Positions 34,958 through 45,237 are shown, numbered from the stretch's first letter. The stretch is DNA of 64,000 nucleotides from Streptomyces sp. NBC_00708 (GCA_036226585.1 CP108997.1:5208001-5272000); one strand, 5' to 3'. Made by a program: numbers and translations. The notes: generated by a model not told the origin, from the letters alone.

Positions 34958-36598
34958 GTGCCGCAGACCGCCGACGAACCGGACGCCGTGGCGGTACGGA
35001 CCTGGTGCTCCCTGGCCCTGGACGCCCTCGGCCGGGAACGCGAGGCGATCGACGCGATCAACGTCTACCCGGTCGCCGACGGGGACACGGGCACCAACCT
35101 CTACCTGACCGTGGAATCCGCGGCGGCGGCCGTCGAGGCGGTCTTCGCCGCCCATGAGACCGGCACCTCGGTCCCCTCCGCCGCCGACGCGGTACGTGCC
35201 ATGGCCCACGGCGCCCTCATCGGCGCCCGGGGCAACTCCGGCACGATCCTCGCCCAGCTCCTGCGCGGCATGGCCGGCGTCCTCGCGGAGGGCACCGGCG
35301 GCGACCGGATGCGCCTGGCGCTCGACCGGGCCGCCGTCTGGGCCCGCGAGGCAGTCGCCCACCCCGTCGAGGGCACCGTCCTCACCGTCGCCGACCGGGC
35401 CGCTGCCGCCGCCGGACGCGCGGCGCCCGGCGCGGACACCGCCGAGGTGGCACGGGCCGCCTACGAGGGGGCGCGCGCCGCCCTGGACGCCACCCCCGGA
35501 CAGCTTCCCGCCCTCGCCAGGGCCGGGGTCGTCGACGCCGGGGGGCGCGGCCTCGTGACCCTGCTCGGAGCCCTGGTCGAGGCCGTCTCGGGGCGGGCCC
35601 CCGAGCGGCCGTACGAGACCTCCGTCCCGTTCGTCCCGCCGCCCGCCGACGACGCGGAGTGCCCGGCGGGCGACGGGGACGGGGACGCGGGCGGTCCCGC
35701 CTTCGAGGTCATCTATCTGCTGGAGGCCGGCGACGAGGCCGTCGAGCGCCTGCGCACCCGGCTCGACGCGCTCGGTGACTCCCTCGTGGTGGTCGGCGGC
35801 GACGGCCTGTGGAACGTCCACGTCCACGTGGACGACGCGGGCGCCGCCGTGGAGGCCGGCGTCGAGGCCGGCCGGCCGTACCGCATCCGGATCACCCACT
35901 TCGCCGCCGACCGCGCGCACGCCCGCCCCGAACCCGCCCGGCGCGCGGTCGTCGTGGTCGTCCCGGGCGACGGGCTGGCCGCCCTGTGCCGCGAGGCCGG
36001 CGCGACCACCGTGCTCGCCCGGCCCGGCGAACCGCCCGCCAGCGGCGAACTCGTCGACGCGATCCGCCGCGCCCACGCCCGCGAGGTGGTCCTGCTGCCC
36101 AACGACGGGGACCTGCGCCACACCGCCGCTGCCGCCGCCGAACAGGCCAGGGCCCAGGGCGTCCGGGTCGCCCTCATCCCGACCCGGGCCGCCGTCCAGG
36201 GCATCGCGGCCCTCGCCGTCCACGAACCGGACCGCAGCTTCGACGAGGACGTGGTCGCCATGACCGCGGCGGCCGGTGCCACCCGCTACGCCGAACTGGC
36301 CGTCGCCGAACGGCAGTCCTGGACCTCGGCGGGCATCTGCCAGGCCGGCGACATCCTCGGCCTCATCGACGGCGACGTGGCCGTCATCGGCCAGGACGTC
36401 CCCGCCACCGCCCGCAAGGTCCTGGACCGCATGCTCGCGGCCGGCGGCGAACTGGTCACCCTGGTCCTCGGCGAGCACACCCCGCCCACCCTGGCGGACT
36501 CCCTGGAACAACACGTCCGCGAAGCCCACTTGGCCGTGGACACCACGACATACGCGGGCGGCCACCAGGGCGCACCACTACTGATCGGGGTGGAGTAG
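34958..36598 (+). CDS. DhaL/DAK-family protein, FakA-like
   Basis: A 546-residue protein with the FakA/YloV build: an N-terminal DhaL kinase domain with the Mg-ATP motif NVYPVADGDTGTN (residues 35-47) and GARGNSGTILAQLLRG, a middle domain, and a C-terminal DAK1-like domain (GLIDGDVAVIGQDV). FakA phosphorylates fatty acids bound to FakB; a FakB gene is not in the window. I chose the GTG because GAGGAGG stands 7 nt before it; a GTG 18 codons upstream lacks this. Confidence 0.82.
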   Translation: MPQTADEPDAVAVRTWCSLALDALGREREAIDAINVYPVADGDTGTNLYLTVESAAAAVEAVFAAHETGTSVPSAADAVRAMAHGALIGARGNSGTILAQLLRGMAGVLAEGTGGDRMRLALDRAAVWAREAVAHPVEGTVLTVADRAAAAAGRAAPGADTAEVARAAYEGARAALDATPGQLPALARAGVVDAGGRGLVTLLGALVEAVSGRAPERPYETSVPFVPPPADDAECPAGDGDGDAGGPAFEVIYLLEAGDEAVERLRTRLDALGDSLVVVGGDGLWNVHVHVDDAGAAVEAGVEAGRPYRIRITHFAADRAHARPEPARRAVVVVVPGDGLAALCREAGATTVLARPGEPPASGELVDAIRRAHAREVVLLPNDGDLRHTAAAAAEQARAQGVRVALIPTRAAVQGIAALAVHEPDRSFDEDVVAMTAAAGATRYAELAVAERQSWTSAGICQAGDILGLIDGDVAVIGQDVPATARKVLDRMLAAGGELVTLVLGEHTPPTLADSLEQHVREAHLAVDTTTYAGGHQGAPLLIGVE

Positions 36599-36625
36599 CG
36601 GGGGGGGCACTGCGGACCGGCAACC

Positions 36626-36649
36626 CAAGCCCGTCCGGCGATTGAGGAC
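36626..36649. repeat. interspersed intergenic repeat, copy 2
   Basis: The same 24 nt as at 6777-6800, here in the 125-bp gap between the convergent FakA-like gene and the TPR gene. The flanks differ, so the repeated word is a discrete element. Confidence 0.7.
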
Positions 36650-36723
36650 GAGACGGCGCGCCGGACGACCCGGGCGCTGGAAGCCCCTCGGCCCGCCGCC
36701 CCCCGGCCCGCCGCCCGCCGGGG

Positions 36724-39633
36724 CTACGCCGCGCCGGTCACATACGCCCGCACCGACTCCGCCTCCGCCCGCCGCGCATCCGCCGTCTCGTCCGTCCCCT
36801 CCGGCACCCCCTCGTACGCATCGAGCACCGAACGCGCCCGCGACAACGCCCCCGGCCCCCGCCCGAGGTCCGCCTCCAGCCACGCACCCATCAGCACCGC
36901 GGCCGTGCCGGGACCGAGATGGCCCGCATCGCGGAACGTCTCCGCCGCCCGGTCCGCGTACCCGAGCGCCTCCTCGTACGCCACCCGCACCGGCTCGTCC
37001 GCCGCCTCGCCCGGCTCGCCCTCGGAGGCCTGGACGATCAGGTCGGCCGTCTGCCGGTACGTGCTCGCCAGCTCCACGCGCAGCTCCGGACGCGCCGCGC
37101 ACTCGCGCTCCGCCTCGGCCATGAACGTCCGCGCCTCGTCCGGCCGCCGCTCCCGCAGCGCGATCCAGGCCCGTACGCGCAGCGTCCTGACCAGACCCGG
37201 CATCTCGTCCAGTGAGCGCCACAGCTCCCCGGCCCGTGCGTAAGCCCGCTCGGCCTCCGCGTTCAGCTCGGCCCGGTACAGGGCCTCACCGGCGAGCTGG
37301 GCGAGCATCGCGTGATCGTGCTGCTCCGGCCACTCGCGCGCGACGTCCGCCGCCCGCAGCCAGTGCTCCGCCGCGTCCCTCGGCTCGTCGAGCGCCATCA
37401 GCCCGTCGCCGAGCCACCACAGCGTCTGGACGAGCATGCCGTCGCCGTGGTGCTCGGGCGAGATGTCGGGCAGGACGGCCTCCAGCACGGCCGCCGCCTC
37501 CGCGGCCCGGCCCAGCCGCAGCAGCCAGCCGCCGAGCTGGTGCCGGGCGTAGACGCCCAGCGTGTCGCCCTCGCCGGACTCGTCCGCCCAGTGCGAGGCG
37601 TCCAGGCCCCGGTCCGCCGCCTCGGCCACCTGCCCGGTCGCCGCCAGCACCTCGGCCAGCCGCAGATGCAGCCGGGCCAGCCCCGACGGGCCGGCGAACG
37701 ACTCCCCGTGCTCCAGCGCCGCCCGCGCGGCCCGCTCCGCCGTCGCGAAGTCCTCCAGACCGGCCGCGATCCGCGCCGTCCCGGACTCGTACTCCACCGC
37801 CGCCCAGGGCAGCCCGGCCTCGTACACCTCGGCACAGGCCCGCTCGTACAGCCCGAGGGCGGCCGGGCCTTCGCCCCGGTGCGCGGCGACGTCCCCGAGG
37901 AAGCCCAGCGCCTCGGCGGTCCGGGTGGCGATCCGGTCCTCACCGCGCCGGGGCTCGGTGAACGCCAGCACCTCGCGGGCCGCCTCTTCGAGGTCCGCGA
38001 GCGCGGCCTCATGACCCTTCTCGTCCTGGGCCCGCAGCATCCGCTGTTCGGTGATCCGGGCCCGGCAGACCAGGACACCGGACGCCTGCCGGGCGGTGGC
38101 CCCGCCGTCGGCGTGCAGCGCGAGGCCCTGCTCCACGAGCGGCGCGATCAGGGCCGCGGCCTCATCGGTCTCCCCGTCCAGCGACCGTGCGAACGCGCTC
38201 CTGGCCCGCGCCGCGACGGCCTCGCCCGCGTCGCCCCCGGCCTCGTACAGCCCGGCCGCCCTCGCGAACGCCTCCGCGGCCTCGGCGGGCGGCAGACTGC
38301 CGTCCATCGCGAGGTGGTCCTCCAGGTTCGCCCGGTCCAGCGGCGCGAGTTCCGTCCCCTCGTCCGCCGCCCGCTCGGCCACCGCCCGCCAGGCCTCGTG
38401 GGCCCCGGGCCGCTGGGCCTCGGACAGCCGGTACGCCTCCGCGAGCAGCGCGGCCAGGTCCGGCGCCTGCGCCTCGGGGGCCACGGCCGCCGGACGTACG
38501 GGGGCGGGCGCCGCGTTCACCGGCCGCACCGCCCGTACACCCAGCGGCAGCCGGTCGAGCAGCGGAACCCGGGCCAGGCGTTCGCGCACCTCCTGGCTCA
38601 CGTACGCGTTGCCGTTGCGCTCGTCGAAGCGGGCGGCCAGGGCGAAGGCCTGGGTCCGGGCCTCGGTGGCCAGCGCCGCGGCCGTCCACTCCGTGCCGGC
38701 CGGGCCGGGCACGGACTGCCCGCCGTGGCCGAGCGCGACGAGCCGGTCCATCAGCAGGGCGGTCACGGTCAGGAAGCTCATCAGGCTGCCCGGGTTCCCG
38801 CTGTCGGTGAAGTACGCCGGCCGCTCCGCCAGGATCTCCAGCCCCCGGGCCTCGTTGCCGGTCAGCGCGCAGAACTCGATGTGCAGGGCGGCCGAGTAGC
38901 GCATGCTCTCCATCGGCCGGACCATCCGGTACCCGCGCAGATGATGCGCCCGCGCCTGCTCCGCGCGCCCCGTCCGCAGCAGCGGCAGCAGGGAGGCCGC
39001 CAGCACGGCGTGCGGCTCGTGCGCACAGACGTGCTCGCCGTCCAGCACCGGCGCCCAGGTCTTCAGCGCCTCCTCGTCCCGGCCGTTCCATACATGCCAG
39101 GAACCCTGCCCGTGCAACTCGCAGGCGTGGCAGTTGGCCATCCGGTCCCGGTCGGCGGCCAGCCAGGCGGTGAACGCCCGCTCGCCCCGCTCCCGGTCGC
39201 CCAGGTGCCGGGCGATCTCCAGCTCGCCCTGGCGCACGGCCCGCTCCGAGTGGCCGGCGAGCCGGTAGCGGTGCGCCATCTCCGCCTGCCACTTCTCGAT
39301 CGAGGCGAGCGGGATGTGCGGCTGGTCGGTCATCGAGCTGGAGACCCACTTGAACATCCAGAACAGATGGTGGGTCATGAAGTCGCTGAACTCGCCCGGC
39401 TGTTCCTCCCACATGCGCAGCAGCCGCGCGAAGGGGACGAACATCTTGTCCTTCTCGGAGCTGTAGTTGTAGACCTGCAGCTGATGGACCAGGGCCTCGA
39501 TCAGCAGCCCGGTGTCCCCGGTCTGCTCCGCCTCGGTCAGCAGCCGCTCGGAGCGGGCGTTGCGCGCGGGCCCCTCCGGCTCGTCCTGGTTCTCCCGCAG
39601 GGCCTGGCGGATCGTCGCGGCGTCGGCGCTCAT
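36724..39633 (-). CDS. large TPR protein paired with an Hsp90-family ATPase
   Basis: A 969-residue soluble protein. Residues 1-370 are helical and include CHACELHGQGSWHVWNG and a FMTHHLFWMFKW segment. A Pro/Ala linker at about 372-395 (PAPVRPAAVAPEAQAPD) leads to a long array of TPR-like helical pairs up to the C-terminus (for example AEAFARAAGLYEAGGDAGEA and AERAYARAGELWRSL). Its ATG overlaps the stop of the Hsp90 gene (ATGA), so the two are made together. In eukaryotes TPR proteins are Hsp90 co-chaperones; here the link is inferred from the operon alone. No enzymatic motif is seen. Confidence 0.85.
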   Translation of the reverse strand: MSADAATIRQALRENQDEPEGPARNARSERLLTEAEQTGDTGLLIEALVHQLQVYNYSSEKDKMFVPFARLLRMWEEQPGEFSDFMTHHLFWMFKWVSSSMTDQPHIPLASIEKWQAEMAHRYRLAGHSERAVRQGELEIARHLGDRERGERAFTAWLAADRDRMANCHACELHGQGSWHVWNGRDEEALKTWAPVLDGEHVCAHEPHAVLAASLLPLLRTGRAEQARAHHLRGYRMVRPMESMRYSAALHIEFCALTGNEARGLEILAERPAYFTDSGNPGSLMSFLTVTALLMDRLVALGHGGQSVPGPAGTEWTAAALATEARTQAFALAARFDERNGNAYVSQEVRERLARVPLLDRLPLGVRAVRPVNAAPAPVRPAAVAPEAQAPDLAALLAEAYRLSEAQRPGAHEAWRAVAERAADEGTELAPLDRANLEDHLAMDGSLPPAEAAEAFARAAGLYEAGGDAGEAVAARARSAFARSLDGETDEAAALIAPLVEQGLALHADGGATARQASGVLVCRARITEQRMLRAQDEKGHEAALADLEEAAREVLAFTEPRRGEDRIATRTAEALGFLGDVAAHRGEGPAALGLYERACAEVYEAGLPWAAVEYESGTARIAAGLEDFATAERAARAALEHGESFAGPSGLARLHLRLAEVLAATGQVAEAADRGLDASHWADESGEGDTLGVYARHQLGGWLLRLGRAAEAAAVLEAVLPDISPEHHGDGMLVQTLWWLGDGLMALDEPRDAAEHWLRAADVAREWPEQHDHAMLAQLAGEALYRAELNAEAERAYARAGELWRSLDEMPGLVRTLRVRAWIALRERRPDEARTFMAEAERECAARPELRVELASTYRQTADLIVQASEGEPGEAADEPVRVAYEEALGYADRAAETFRDAGHLGPGTAAVLMGAWLEADLGRGPGALSRARSVLDAYEGVPEGTDETADARRAEAESVRAYVTGAA

Positions 39634-41519
39634 CGGCCGTCCTCCTGGGGGTTCACGGGCGGCATACGGTCGGTTCCGGGCGGTGCGGACGGCGGTGCGG
39701 CCGGGGGCGCGGCCCACTCCAGGAGCCCCAGGAACGCGCGGTTCAGCAGCGCCGAGTCGGCGGGGCGCAGCGGCCGCTGGGCCATCAGCAGCGCCTGCCC
39801 GTACAGCGCCTCCGTCGCGGTGGCGGCCAGCTCCGGGGTGTCCAGCGCACCGATGCGGCGGATCAGCGGGTTGAGCTGGTTCAGGACGAGCCGGGCGCGC
39901 GGCGCGCTGCCGCGCAACGAGCCCAGGATGCCCGCCCACAGGTCGTCCGCCTGCTCCTCGGCCTCCGCCCTGGCCTGCTCGTGGCGCACCGACCGGTCGT
40001 CCAGGTGCAGCGCGGGCGTGGTCACCGGGTGGTAGGCGCGCAGCACCACGTCGCAGCCCAGCGCGTCGAGCCGGGCGCGCGCCGCCGCGAGGAACGGGCC
40101 GAGCGCCAGCTCCTCGCGCGGGTCCGCGGCGTCCAGATGCGCGGTCACCGTGTCCGCGTCCAGCTCCGCGACCACCGTCCCCGGCCGGGCCGCGGGCAGC
40201 CGCTCGACCAGCTCGGTGTCGTACGTGTAGCCGCCGTTGACCACCCCGATGCCCTGCGCGGACGCGATCGGCGCGACCTGCCGGAACTCCTCCACGGACC
40301 GGGTGAAGTGCACGACGGGGTGACGCCGGGCGAACTCCTCCAGCGACAGCCGCCCGTCCGTCGTCTCGAACGGCAGCCACGGCAGCATCGTGCGCCACAT
40401 CGCGTCGTCGTGCCGGGCCAGCGACTTCACGCCCAGGTGGTGCACCGCCAGGAACTGCGCCAGCCGCTCCGGATCGCCCGCCGCGAGCCCCGTCAGCCAC
40501 TCCCTGATCCGGTCGCCGAGCGCGTCGCGTACGGCCGCCAGCGTCTCGTCCGCGTACAGCGCCTCCCGCGAGGCTGTGGGCCGCAGGCTGTCCGTGTCGA
40601 TCACGCACCGCACGAAGAACGCCCACTCGGGCAGCAGTTCCTCCGCCCGGTCCGTCAGCAGCATGCCCTTGAGATGGACCCGGTGGCCCGCCCGCTGCGC
40701 CGGGCTGACCGCCGACGGCAGGACGTGCGCCACCCCGCGTATCCCGGCGAGCGGCAGCGCGAGGTCGATCGTGTCGAGCGGGGTGAAGCCGAACTGCTCG
40801 TGGCAGTGGCGCGCCAGCGCCACCCGCCGCGCGGCCGGGCTCGGATACGCCCGGTCCCACGGGGCCGGCAGCGAGGTGACGGCCGCCTCACCGACCCGGA
40901 CGTCGTACGGCAGCAGCGAACCGAAGTCACGGGCCAGCGACAGCACCCGCTCCTCCTCCAGCCACTCCGCGCTGCCCGGCCGGGCGGTCAGATGCACGGT
41001 GGTCCCGGGCTCCGGGCGCGCGCTGTCGGGCAGCGTACGGACGGTGTACGAACCGTCGTCCCGCGCACACCACTCCACGGGCGGCTGTCCGGGCGTCCGG
41101 GCGGACCGGCTCACCACCCGGATCTCGGCCGCCACCACGAAGCACGCCAGCAGCCCGATCCCGAACTGGCCGAGGAACCCGGCGCGTGCCGAGGCGAGAC
41201 CGTCGGCCCCGTCCCGCTTGGAGCTGCGGCCGATCGTGGCGAGGAGGTTGTGCACATCGGCCTCGGTCAGACCGATGCCGCTGTCCTCCACCCGCAGTCG
41301 GCCGTCCTCCACGGACAGCCGCACCAGCGCGGGCGCGTCCGGCTGTTCGGCCCGGCGGGCGGTGATGGCGTCCACGGCGTTCTGCAGCAGCTCGCGCAGA
41401 TAGACGCGCGGCGAGGAGTAGAGGTGATGGGAGAGGAGGTCGACCAGTCCGCGCAGATCCACCTGGAAGGTGTGCGGTTCCCTGGCGGCGGAGTCGGGTG
41501 CTGAAGTCTCAGATGTCAT
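39630..41519 (-). CDS. Hsp90/HtpG-family ATPase
   Basis: A 629-residue Hsp90-family protein of full length. The GHKL ATP site is intact: RELLQNAVDAI (Glu43, Asn47), VEDSGIGLT (Asp79) and the lid motif GQFGIGLLACFVVA. The middle-domain SREALY carries the Arg near 317 that contacts ATP in Hsp90. The C-terminal domain is diverged and there is no MEEVD tail. Sequence between motifs is far from E. coli HtpG, so this is a divergent branch. It is first in a two-gene operon with the TPR protein and is divergent from recG; I see no HAIR or CIRCE heat-shock operator upstream. Confidence 0.9.
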   Translation of the reverse strand: MTSETSAPDSAAREPHTFQVDLRGLVDLLSHHLYSSPRVYLRELLQNAVDAITARRAEQPDAPALVRLSVEDGRLRVEDSGIGLTEADVHNLLATIGRSSKRDGADGLASARAGFLGQFGIGLLACFVVAAEIRVVSRSARTPGQPPVEWCARDDGSYTVRTLPDSARPEPGTTVHLTARPGSAEWLEEERVLSLARDFGSLLPYDVRVGEAAVTSLPAPWDRAYPSPAARRVALARHCHEQFGFTPLDTIDLALPLAGIRGVAHVLPSAVSPAQRAGHRVHLKGMLLTDRAEELLPEWAFFVRCVIDTDSLRPTASREALYADETLAAVRDALGDRIREWLTGLAAGDPERLAQFLAVHHLGVKSLARHDDAMWRTMLPWLPFETTDGRLSLEEFARRHPVVHFTRSVEEFRQVAPIASAQGIGVVNGGYTYDTELVERLPAARPGTVVAELDADTVTAHLDAADPREELALGPFLAAARARLDALGCDVVLRAYHPVTTPALHLDDRSVRHEQARAEAEEQADDLWAGILGSLRGSAPRARLVLNQLNPLIRRIGALDTPELAATATEALYGQALLMAQRPLRPADSALLNRAFLGLLEWAAPPAAPPSAPPGTDRMPPVNPQEDGR

Positions 41520-41689
41520 CGTCGCAGCGCCGGTGGGGGGTCTTGCGACAGCGCGGGTCGGGCGATCCCGTGAGGTGATCGCGGAGGGGAGGCGTGGGGA
41601 GCCGATCCTAGGGTCGCATCACGATTCCCACCAGGAGTTTCCGGGGTCCGGCGGCGCCCGGCGGACAACTGTCACTGCCGTGGTGTGCA

Positions 41690-43918
41690 ATGGATCGCGT
41701 GTCTGCGTTCGACGAACCCCTGAAGAAGCTGCTCGGCGGTCCCACCGCGAAGGTGATGGCCGAGCACCTCGACCTGCACACGGTCGGTGATCTCCTGCAT
41801 CACTACCCGCGCCGGTACGAGGAGCGCGGCCGGCTCACGGCGCTGACCGACCTCCCGCTCGACGAGCACGTCACCGTCGTCGCCCAGGTCGCCGACGCCC
41901 GCGTGCTCACGTTCAACGGCGGACGCGGCAAGCGCCTCGAAGTGACCCTCACCGACGGCCACGGCCGGCTCCAGCTCGTCTTCTTCGGCCACGGCGTCCA
42001 CAAACCGCACAAGGACCTGCTGCCCGGCCGGCGCGCCATGTTCGCCGGCAAGGTCTCCGTCTTCAACCGGAAGACGCAGCTCGCCCACCCGACCTACCAG
42101 CTGCTCGACGCCGCGGACACCGACGAGGCGAGCGAGGCCGTCGACGCCTTCGCGGGCAAGCTGCTGCCGATCTACCCCGCCTGCAAGCAGCTCGACTCCT
42201 GGCGGATCGCCAAGGCGGTCGACGCGGTGCTGCCCAGCGCCCGGGAGGCCGTCGATCCGCTGCCCGAAGCCCTGCGCGAGGGCCGCGGCTTCACCTCGCT
42301 GCCCGAGGCCCTGCTGAAGATCCACCGCCCGGCCACCAAGGCCGACGTGGCGGCGGCCCGCGACCGGCTCAAGTGGGACGAGGCCTTCGTCCTCCAGGTC
42401 GCCCTGGCCCGCCGCAGGTACGCCGACACCCAGCTCCCGGCCGTCGCCCGCAGGCCTGCCCCCGGCGGCCTCCTCGACGCGTTCGACGCGAAGCTGCCGT
42501 TCACGCTCACCGACGGCCAGCAGAAGGTCTCCAAGGAGATCTTCGACGACCTCGCCACCGAGCACCCGATGCACCGCCTCCTCCAGGGCGAGGTCGGTTC
42601 CGGGAAGACCATGGTGGCCCTGCGCGCCATGCTCGCCGTGGTCGACGCCGGCGGCCAGGCCGCCATGCTCGCGCCCACCGAGGTCCTGGCCCAGCAGCAC
42701 CACCGGTCGATCACCGAGATGATGGGGGAGCTGGCTGAGGGCGGCATGCTGGGGGGCTCCGACCGGGGCACCAAGGTCGTGCTGCTCACCGGGTCCATGG
42801 GCACCGCCGCCCGCCGGCAGGCGCTGCTCGACCTGGTCACCGGCGAGGCCGGCATCGTCATCGGGACGCACGCCCTGATCGAGGACAAGGTCAAGTTCCA
42901 CGACCTGGGCCTGGTCGTCGTGGACGAGCAGCACCGCTTCGGGGTGGAACAGCGCGACGCCCTCAGGTCAAAGGCGCACTCCCAGGGGGAAAAGAGGTCG
43001 CCCCACCTCCTCGTCATGACCGCGACCCCCATTCCCCGTACCGTCGCCATGACCGTCTTCGGGGACCTGGAGACCTCCGTCCTCGACCAGCTCCCGGCCG
43101 GCCGCTCGCCCATCGCCAGCCACGTCGTCCCCGCCAAGGACAAGCCGCACTTCCTCAGCCGCGCCTGGGAACGCGTCCGCGAGGAGGTGGAGAACGGCCA
43201 CCAGGCGTACGTCGTCTGCCCCCGCATCGGAGACGACGAGGACGACCCGGGGAAGAAGAAGGGGAAGAAGAAGACCGCCGAGGAGGAGGCGACGGCCGAC
43301 AAGCGCCCGCCGCTCGCCGTCCTGGAGATCGCCGAACAGCTCGCCGAGGGCTCCCTGAACGGCCTGCGCGTCGAGGTGCTGCACGGCAGGATGCAGCCCG
43401 ACGACAAGGACGACGTGATGCGCCGCTTCGCCGCCGGCGACGTGGACGTCCTGGTCGCCACCACCGTCATCGAGGTCGGCGTCAACGTCCCCAACGCCAC
43501 CGCCATGGTCATCATGGACGCCGACCGCTTCGGCGTCTCCCAGCTGCACCAGCTGCGCGGCCGGGTCGGCCGCGGCTCCGCCCCCGGCCTCTGCCTGCTC
43601 GTCACCGAGGCCCACGAGGCGAGCCCCGCCCGCGCCCGCCTCGGCGCCGTCGCCGCCACGCTGGACGGCTTCGAGCTCTCCCGTATCGACCTCGAACAGC
43701 GCCGCGAGGGCGATGTGCTCGGCCAGGCCCAGTCCGGGGTCCGCTCCTCGCTGCGGGTCCTGAACGTCATCGACGACGAGGAGGTCATCGCCGCCGCCCG
43801 CCAGGAGGCCGTCGCCGTCGTCGCCGCCGACCCCGAGCTGGAACACCTGCCCGAGCTGCGCACCGCCCTGGACGCCCTGCTCGACAAGGAGCGCGAGGAG
43901 TACCTGGACAAGGGATGA
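41690..43918 (+). CDS. recG: ATP-dependent DNA helicase RecG
   Basis: A 742-residue RecG that remodels stalled forks and Holliday junctions. N-terminal wedge/OB region (DLLHHYPRRYEERG), Walker A GEVGSGKTMVALRA, the DExH box DEQHRFGVEQR, motif MTATPIPRT, and the RecG-specific end LHQLRGRVGRG. A Lys-rich insertion (KKKGKKKTAEEE) lies between motifs. Start: ATG; a GTG three codons later is possible. Confidence 0.96.
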   Translation: MDRVSAFDEPLKKLLGGPTAKVMAEHLDLHTVGDLLHHYPRRYEERGRLTALTDLPLDEHVTVVAQVADARVLTFNGGRGKRLEVTLTDGHGRLQLVFFGHGVHKPHKDLLPGRRAMFAGKVSVFNRKTQLAHPTYQLLDAADTDEASEAVDAFAGKLLPIYPACKQLDSWRIAKAVDAVLPSAREAVDPLPEALREGRGFTSLPEALLKIHRPATKADVAAARDRLKWDEAFVLQVALARRRYADTQLPAVARRPAPGGLLDAFDAKLPFTLTDGQQKVSKEIFDDLATEHPMHRLLQGEVGSGKTMVALRAMLAVVDAGGQAAMLAPTEVLAQQHHRSITEMMGELAEGGMLGGSDRGTKVVLLTGSMGTAARRQALLDLVTGEAGIVIGTHALIEDKVKFHDLGLVVVDEQHRFGVEQRDALRSKAHSQGEKRSPHLLVMTATPIPRTVAMTVFGDLETSVLDQLPAGRSPIASHVVPAKDKPHFLSRAWERVREEVENGHQAYVVCPRIGDDEDDPGKKKGKKKTAEEEATADKRPPLAVLEIAEQLAEGSLNGLRVEVLHGRMQPDDKDDVMRRFAAGDVDVLVATTVIEVGVNVPNATAMVIMDADRFGVSQLHQLRGRVGRGSAPGLCLLVTEAHEASPARARLGAVAATLDGFELSRIDLEQRREGDVLGQAQSGVRSSLRVLNVIDDEEVIAAARQEAVAVVAADPELEHLPELRTALDALLDKEREEYLDKG

Positions 43919-44036
43919 GCCGGCAGGGCCCGCCCGCGCCCGCCCCGGGGAGCCCGGCCCTCCCCGACGCCATATCGTGGGAGGTACGGCGCCCACGGCA
44001 CCCCGCGCGCCGCCCCGACCCGAGGACCAGTCACCC

Positions 44037-44621
44037 ATGACCCGCGTGATCGCAGGCGTGGCCGGCGGACGCCGCCTGGCCGTCCCGCCCGGCACCGGCA
44101 CCCGGCCCACATCCGACCGCGCGCGCGAGGGCCTGTTCTCCACCTGGCAGGCGCTCCTCGGCACCCTGGACGGCATCCGGGTCGCCGACCTCTACGCCGG
44201 GTCCGGCGCCGTCGGCCTCGAAGCGCTCTCCCGGGGCGCCGCCCACGCCCTGCTCGTGGAGGCCGAGGCCAAGGCCCTGCGCACCGTCAAGGACAACGCC
44301 CGCACCCTCGGCCTGCCCGGCGCCGAGGTCCGCGGCGGCAAAGCCGAACAGATCGTGACAGGTCCGGCGCCGGCCGAGCCGTACGACGTGGTCTTCCTGG
44401 ACCCGCCGTACGCCGTCACCGACGACGATCTTGCCGAGATACTGCTCACACTCCGTGCCCAGGGGTGGCTCACGGACGAAGCACTCGTCACCGTGGAACG
44501 CAGCACCAGAGGCGGAGAATTCAGCTGGCCCAAGGGTTTCGAGCCATTGCGGGCCCGTCGCTACGGCGAGGGAACGCTTTGGTACGGTCGCGCCGCCGCT
44601 ACGTGCGAAGACGCACGATGA
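44037..44621 (+). CDS. rsmD: 16S rRNA (guanine-966-N2)-methyltransferase
   Basis: A 194-residue SAM-dependent methyltransferase. [15 protein letters not shown] and [14 protein letters not shown] are the RsmD start; [18 protein letters not shown] is the SAM site and DPPY the catalytic motif. The coaD gene overlaps or follows directly, the usual rsmD-coaD pairing. Confidence 0.94.
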   Translation: MTRVIAGVAGGRRLAVPPGTGTRPTSDRAREGLFSTWQALLGTLDGIRVADLYAGSGAVGLEALSRGAAHALLVEAEAKALRTVKDNARTLGLPGAEVRGGKAEQIVTGPAPAEPYDVVFLDPPYAVTDDDLAEILLTLRAQGWLTDEALVTVERSTRGGEFSWPKGFEPLRARRYGEGTLWYGRAAATCEDAR

Positions 44622-44647
44622 CCGGACCGGAGAGCGAGGGAATCAAG

Positions 44648-45127
44648 TTGCGCCGCGCCGTATGCCCGGGGTCGTTCGACCCCATCACCAACGGACATCT
44701 CGACATCATCGGCCGAGCCTCGAAGCTGTACGACGTCGTGCACGTCGCGGTGATGATCAACCAGTCCAAGAAGGGCCTGTTCACGGTCGACGAGCGGATC
44801 GATCTCATCCGCCAGGTCACCGCGGAGTTCGGCAACGTCGAGGTCGAGGCCTTCCACGGCCTCCTCGTCGACTTCTGCAAGCAGCGCGACATCCCGGCGA
44901 TCGTGAAGGGCCTGCGGGCCGTCAGCGACTTCGACTACGAACTCCAGATGGCCCAGATGAACAACGGGCTCTCCGGCGTCGAAACGCTCTTCGTGCCGAC
45001 CAACCCCACCTACAGCTTCCTGTCGTCCTCCCTGGTCAAGGAGGTCGCGACCTGGGGCGGCGACGTCTCCCACCTGCTGCCGCCGGTGGTCCAGGAGGCC
45101 CTGACCGAACGCCTCGCGCAGTCCTGA
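44648..45127 (+). CDS. coaD: phosphopantetheine adenylyltransferase
   Basis: A 159-residue CoaD catalysing the penultimate step of CoA synthesis. Nucleotidyltransferase motif [33 protein letters not shown] and the end motif [13 protein letters not shown] use the TTG because GAGGG is well placed before it and the length equals the family norm; an ATG ten codons upstream overlaps the rsmD stop and would give 169 residues. Confidence 0.94.
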   Translation: MRRAVCPGSFDPITNGHLDIIGRASKLYDVVHVAVMINQSKKGLFTVDERIDLIRQVTAEFGNVEVEAFHGLLVDFCKQRDIPAIVKGLRAVSDFDYELQMAQMNNGLSGVETLFVPTNPTYSFLSSSLVKEVATWGGDVSHLLPPVVQEALTERLAQS

Positions 45128-45237
45128 GCCACTGACTGCACGTCAGCCGTACGCACCGCAGGTGTCGGACGGGAGCCGACTGGCCGTACAGTCGTCCCGT
45201 CCGTCTCCAACCGGCAGTAGAGAGTGGCGAGCACACG

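Noticed and set aside
41520..41689. Search for HAIR (CTTGAGT-N7-ACTCAAG) or CIRCE elements upstream of the Hsp90 gene.
   Set aside because: Neither motif is present in the recG/Hsp90 divergent gap.
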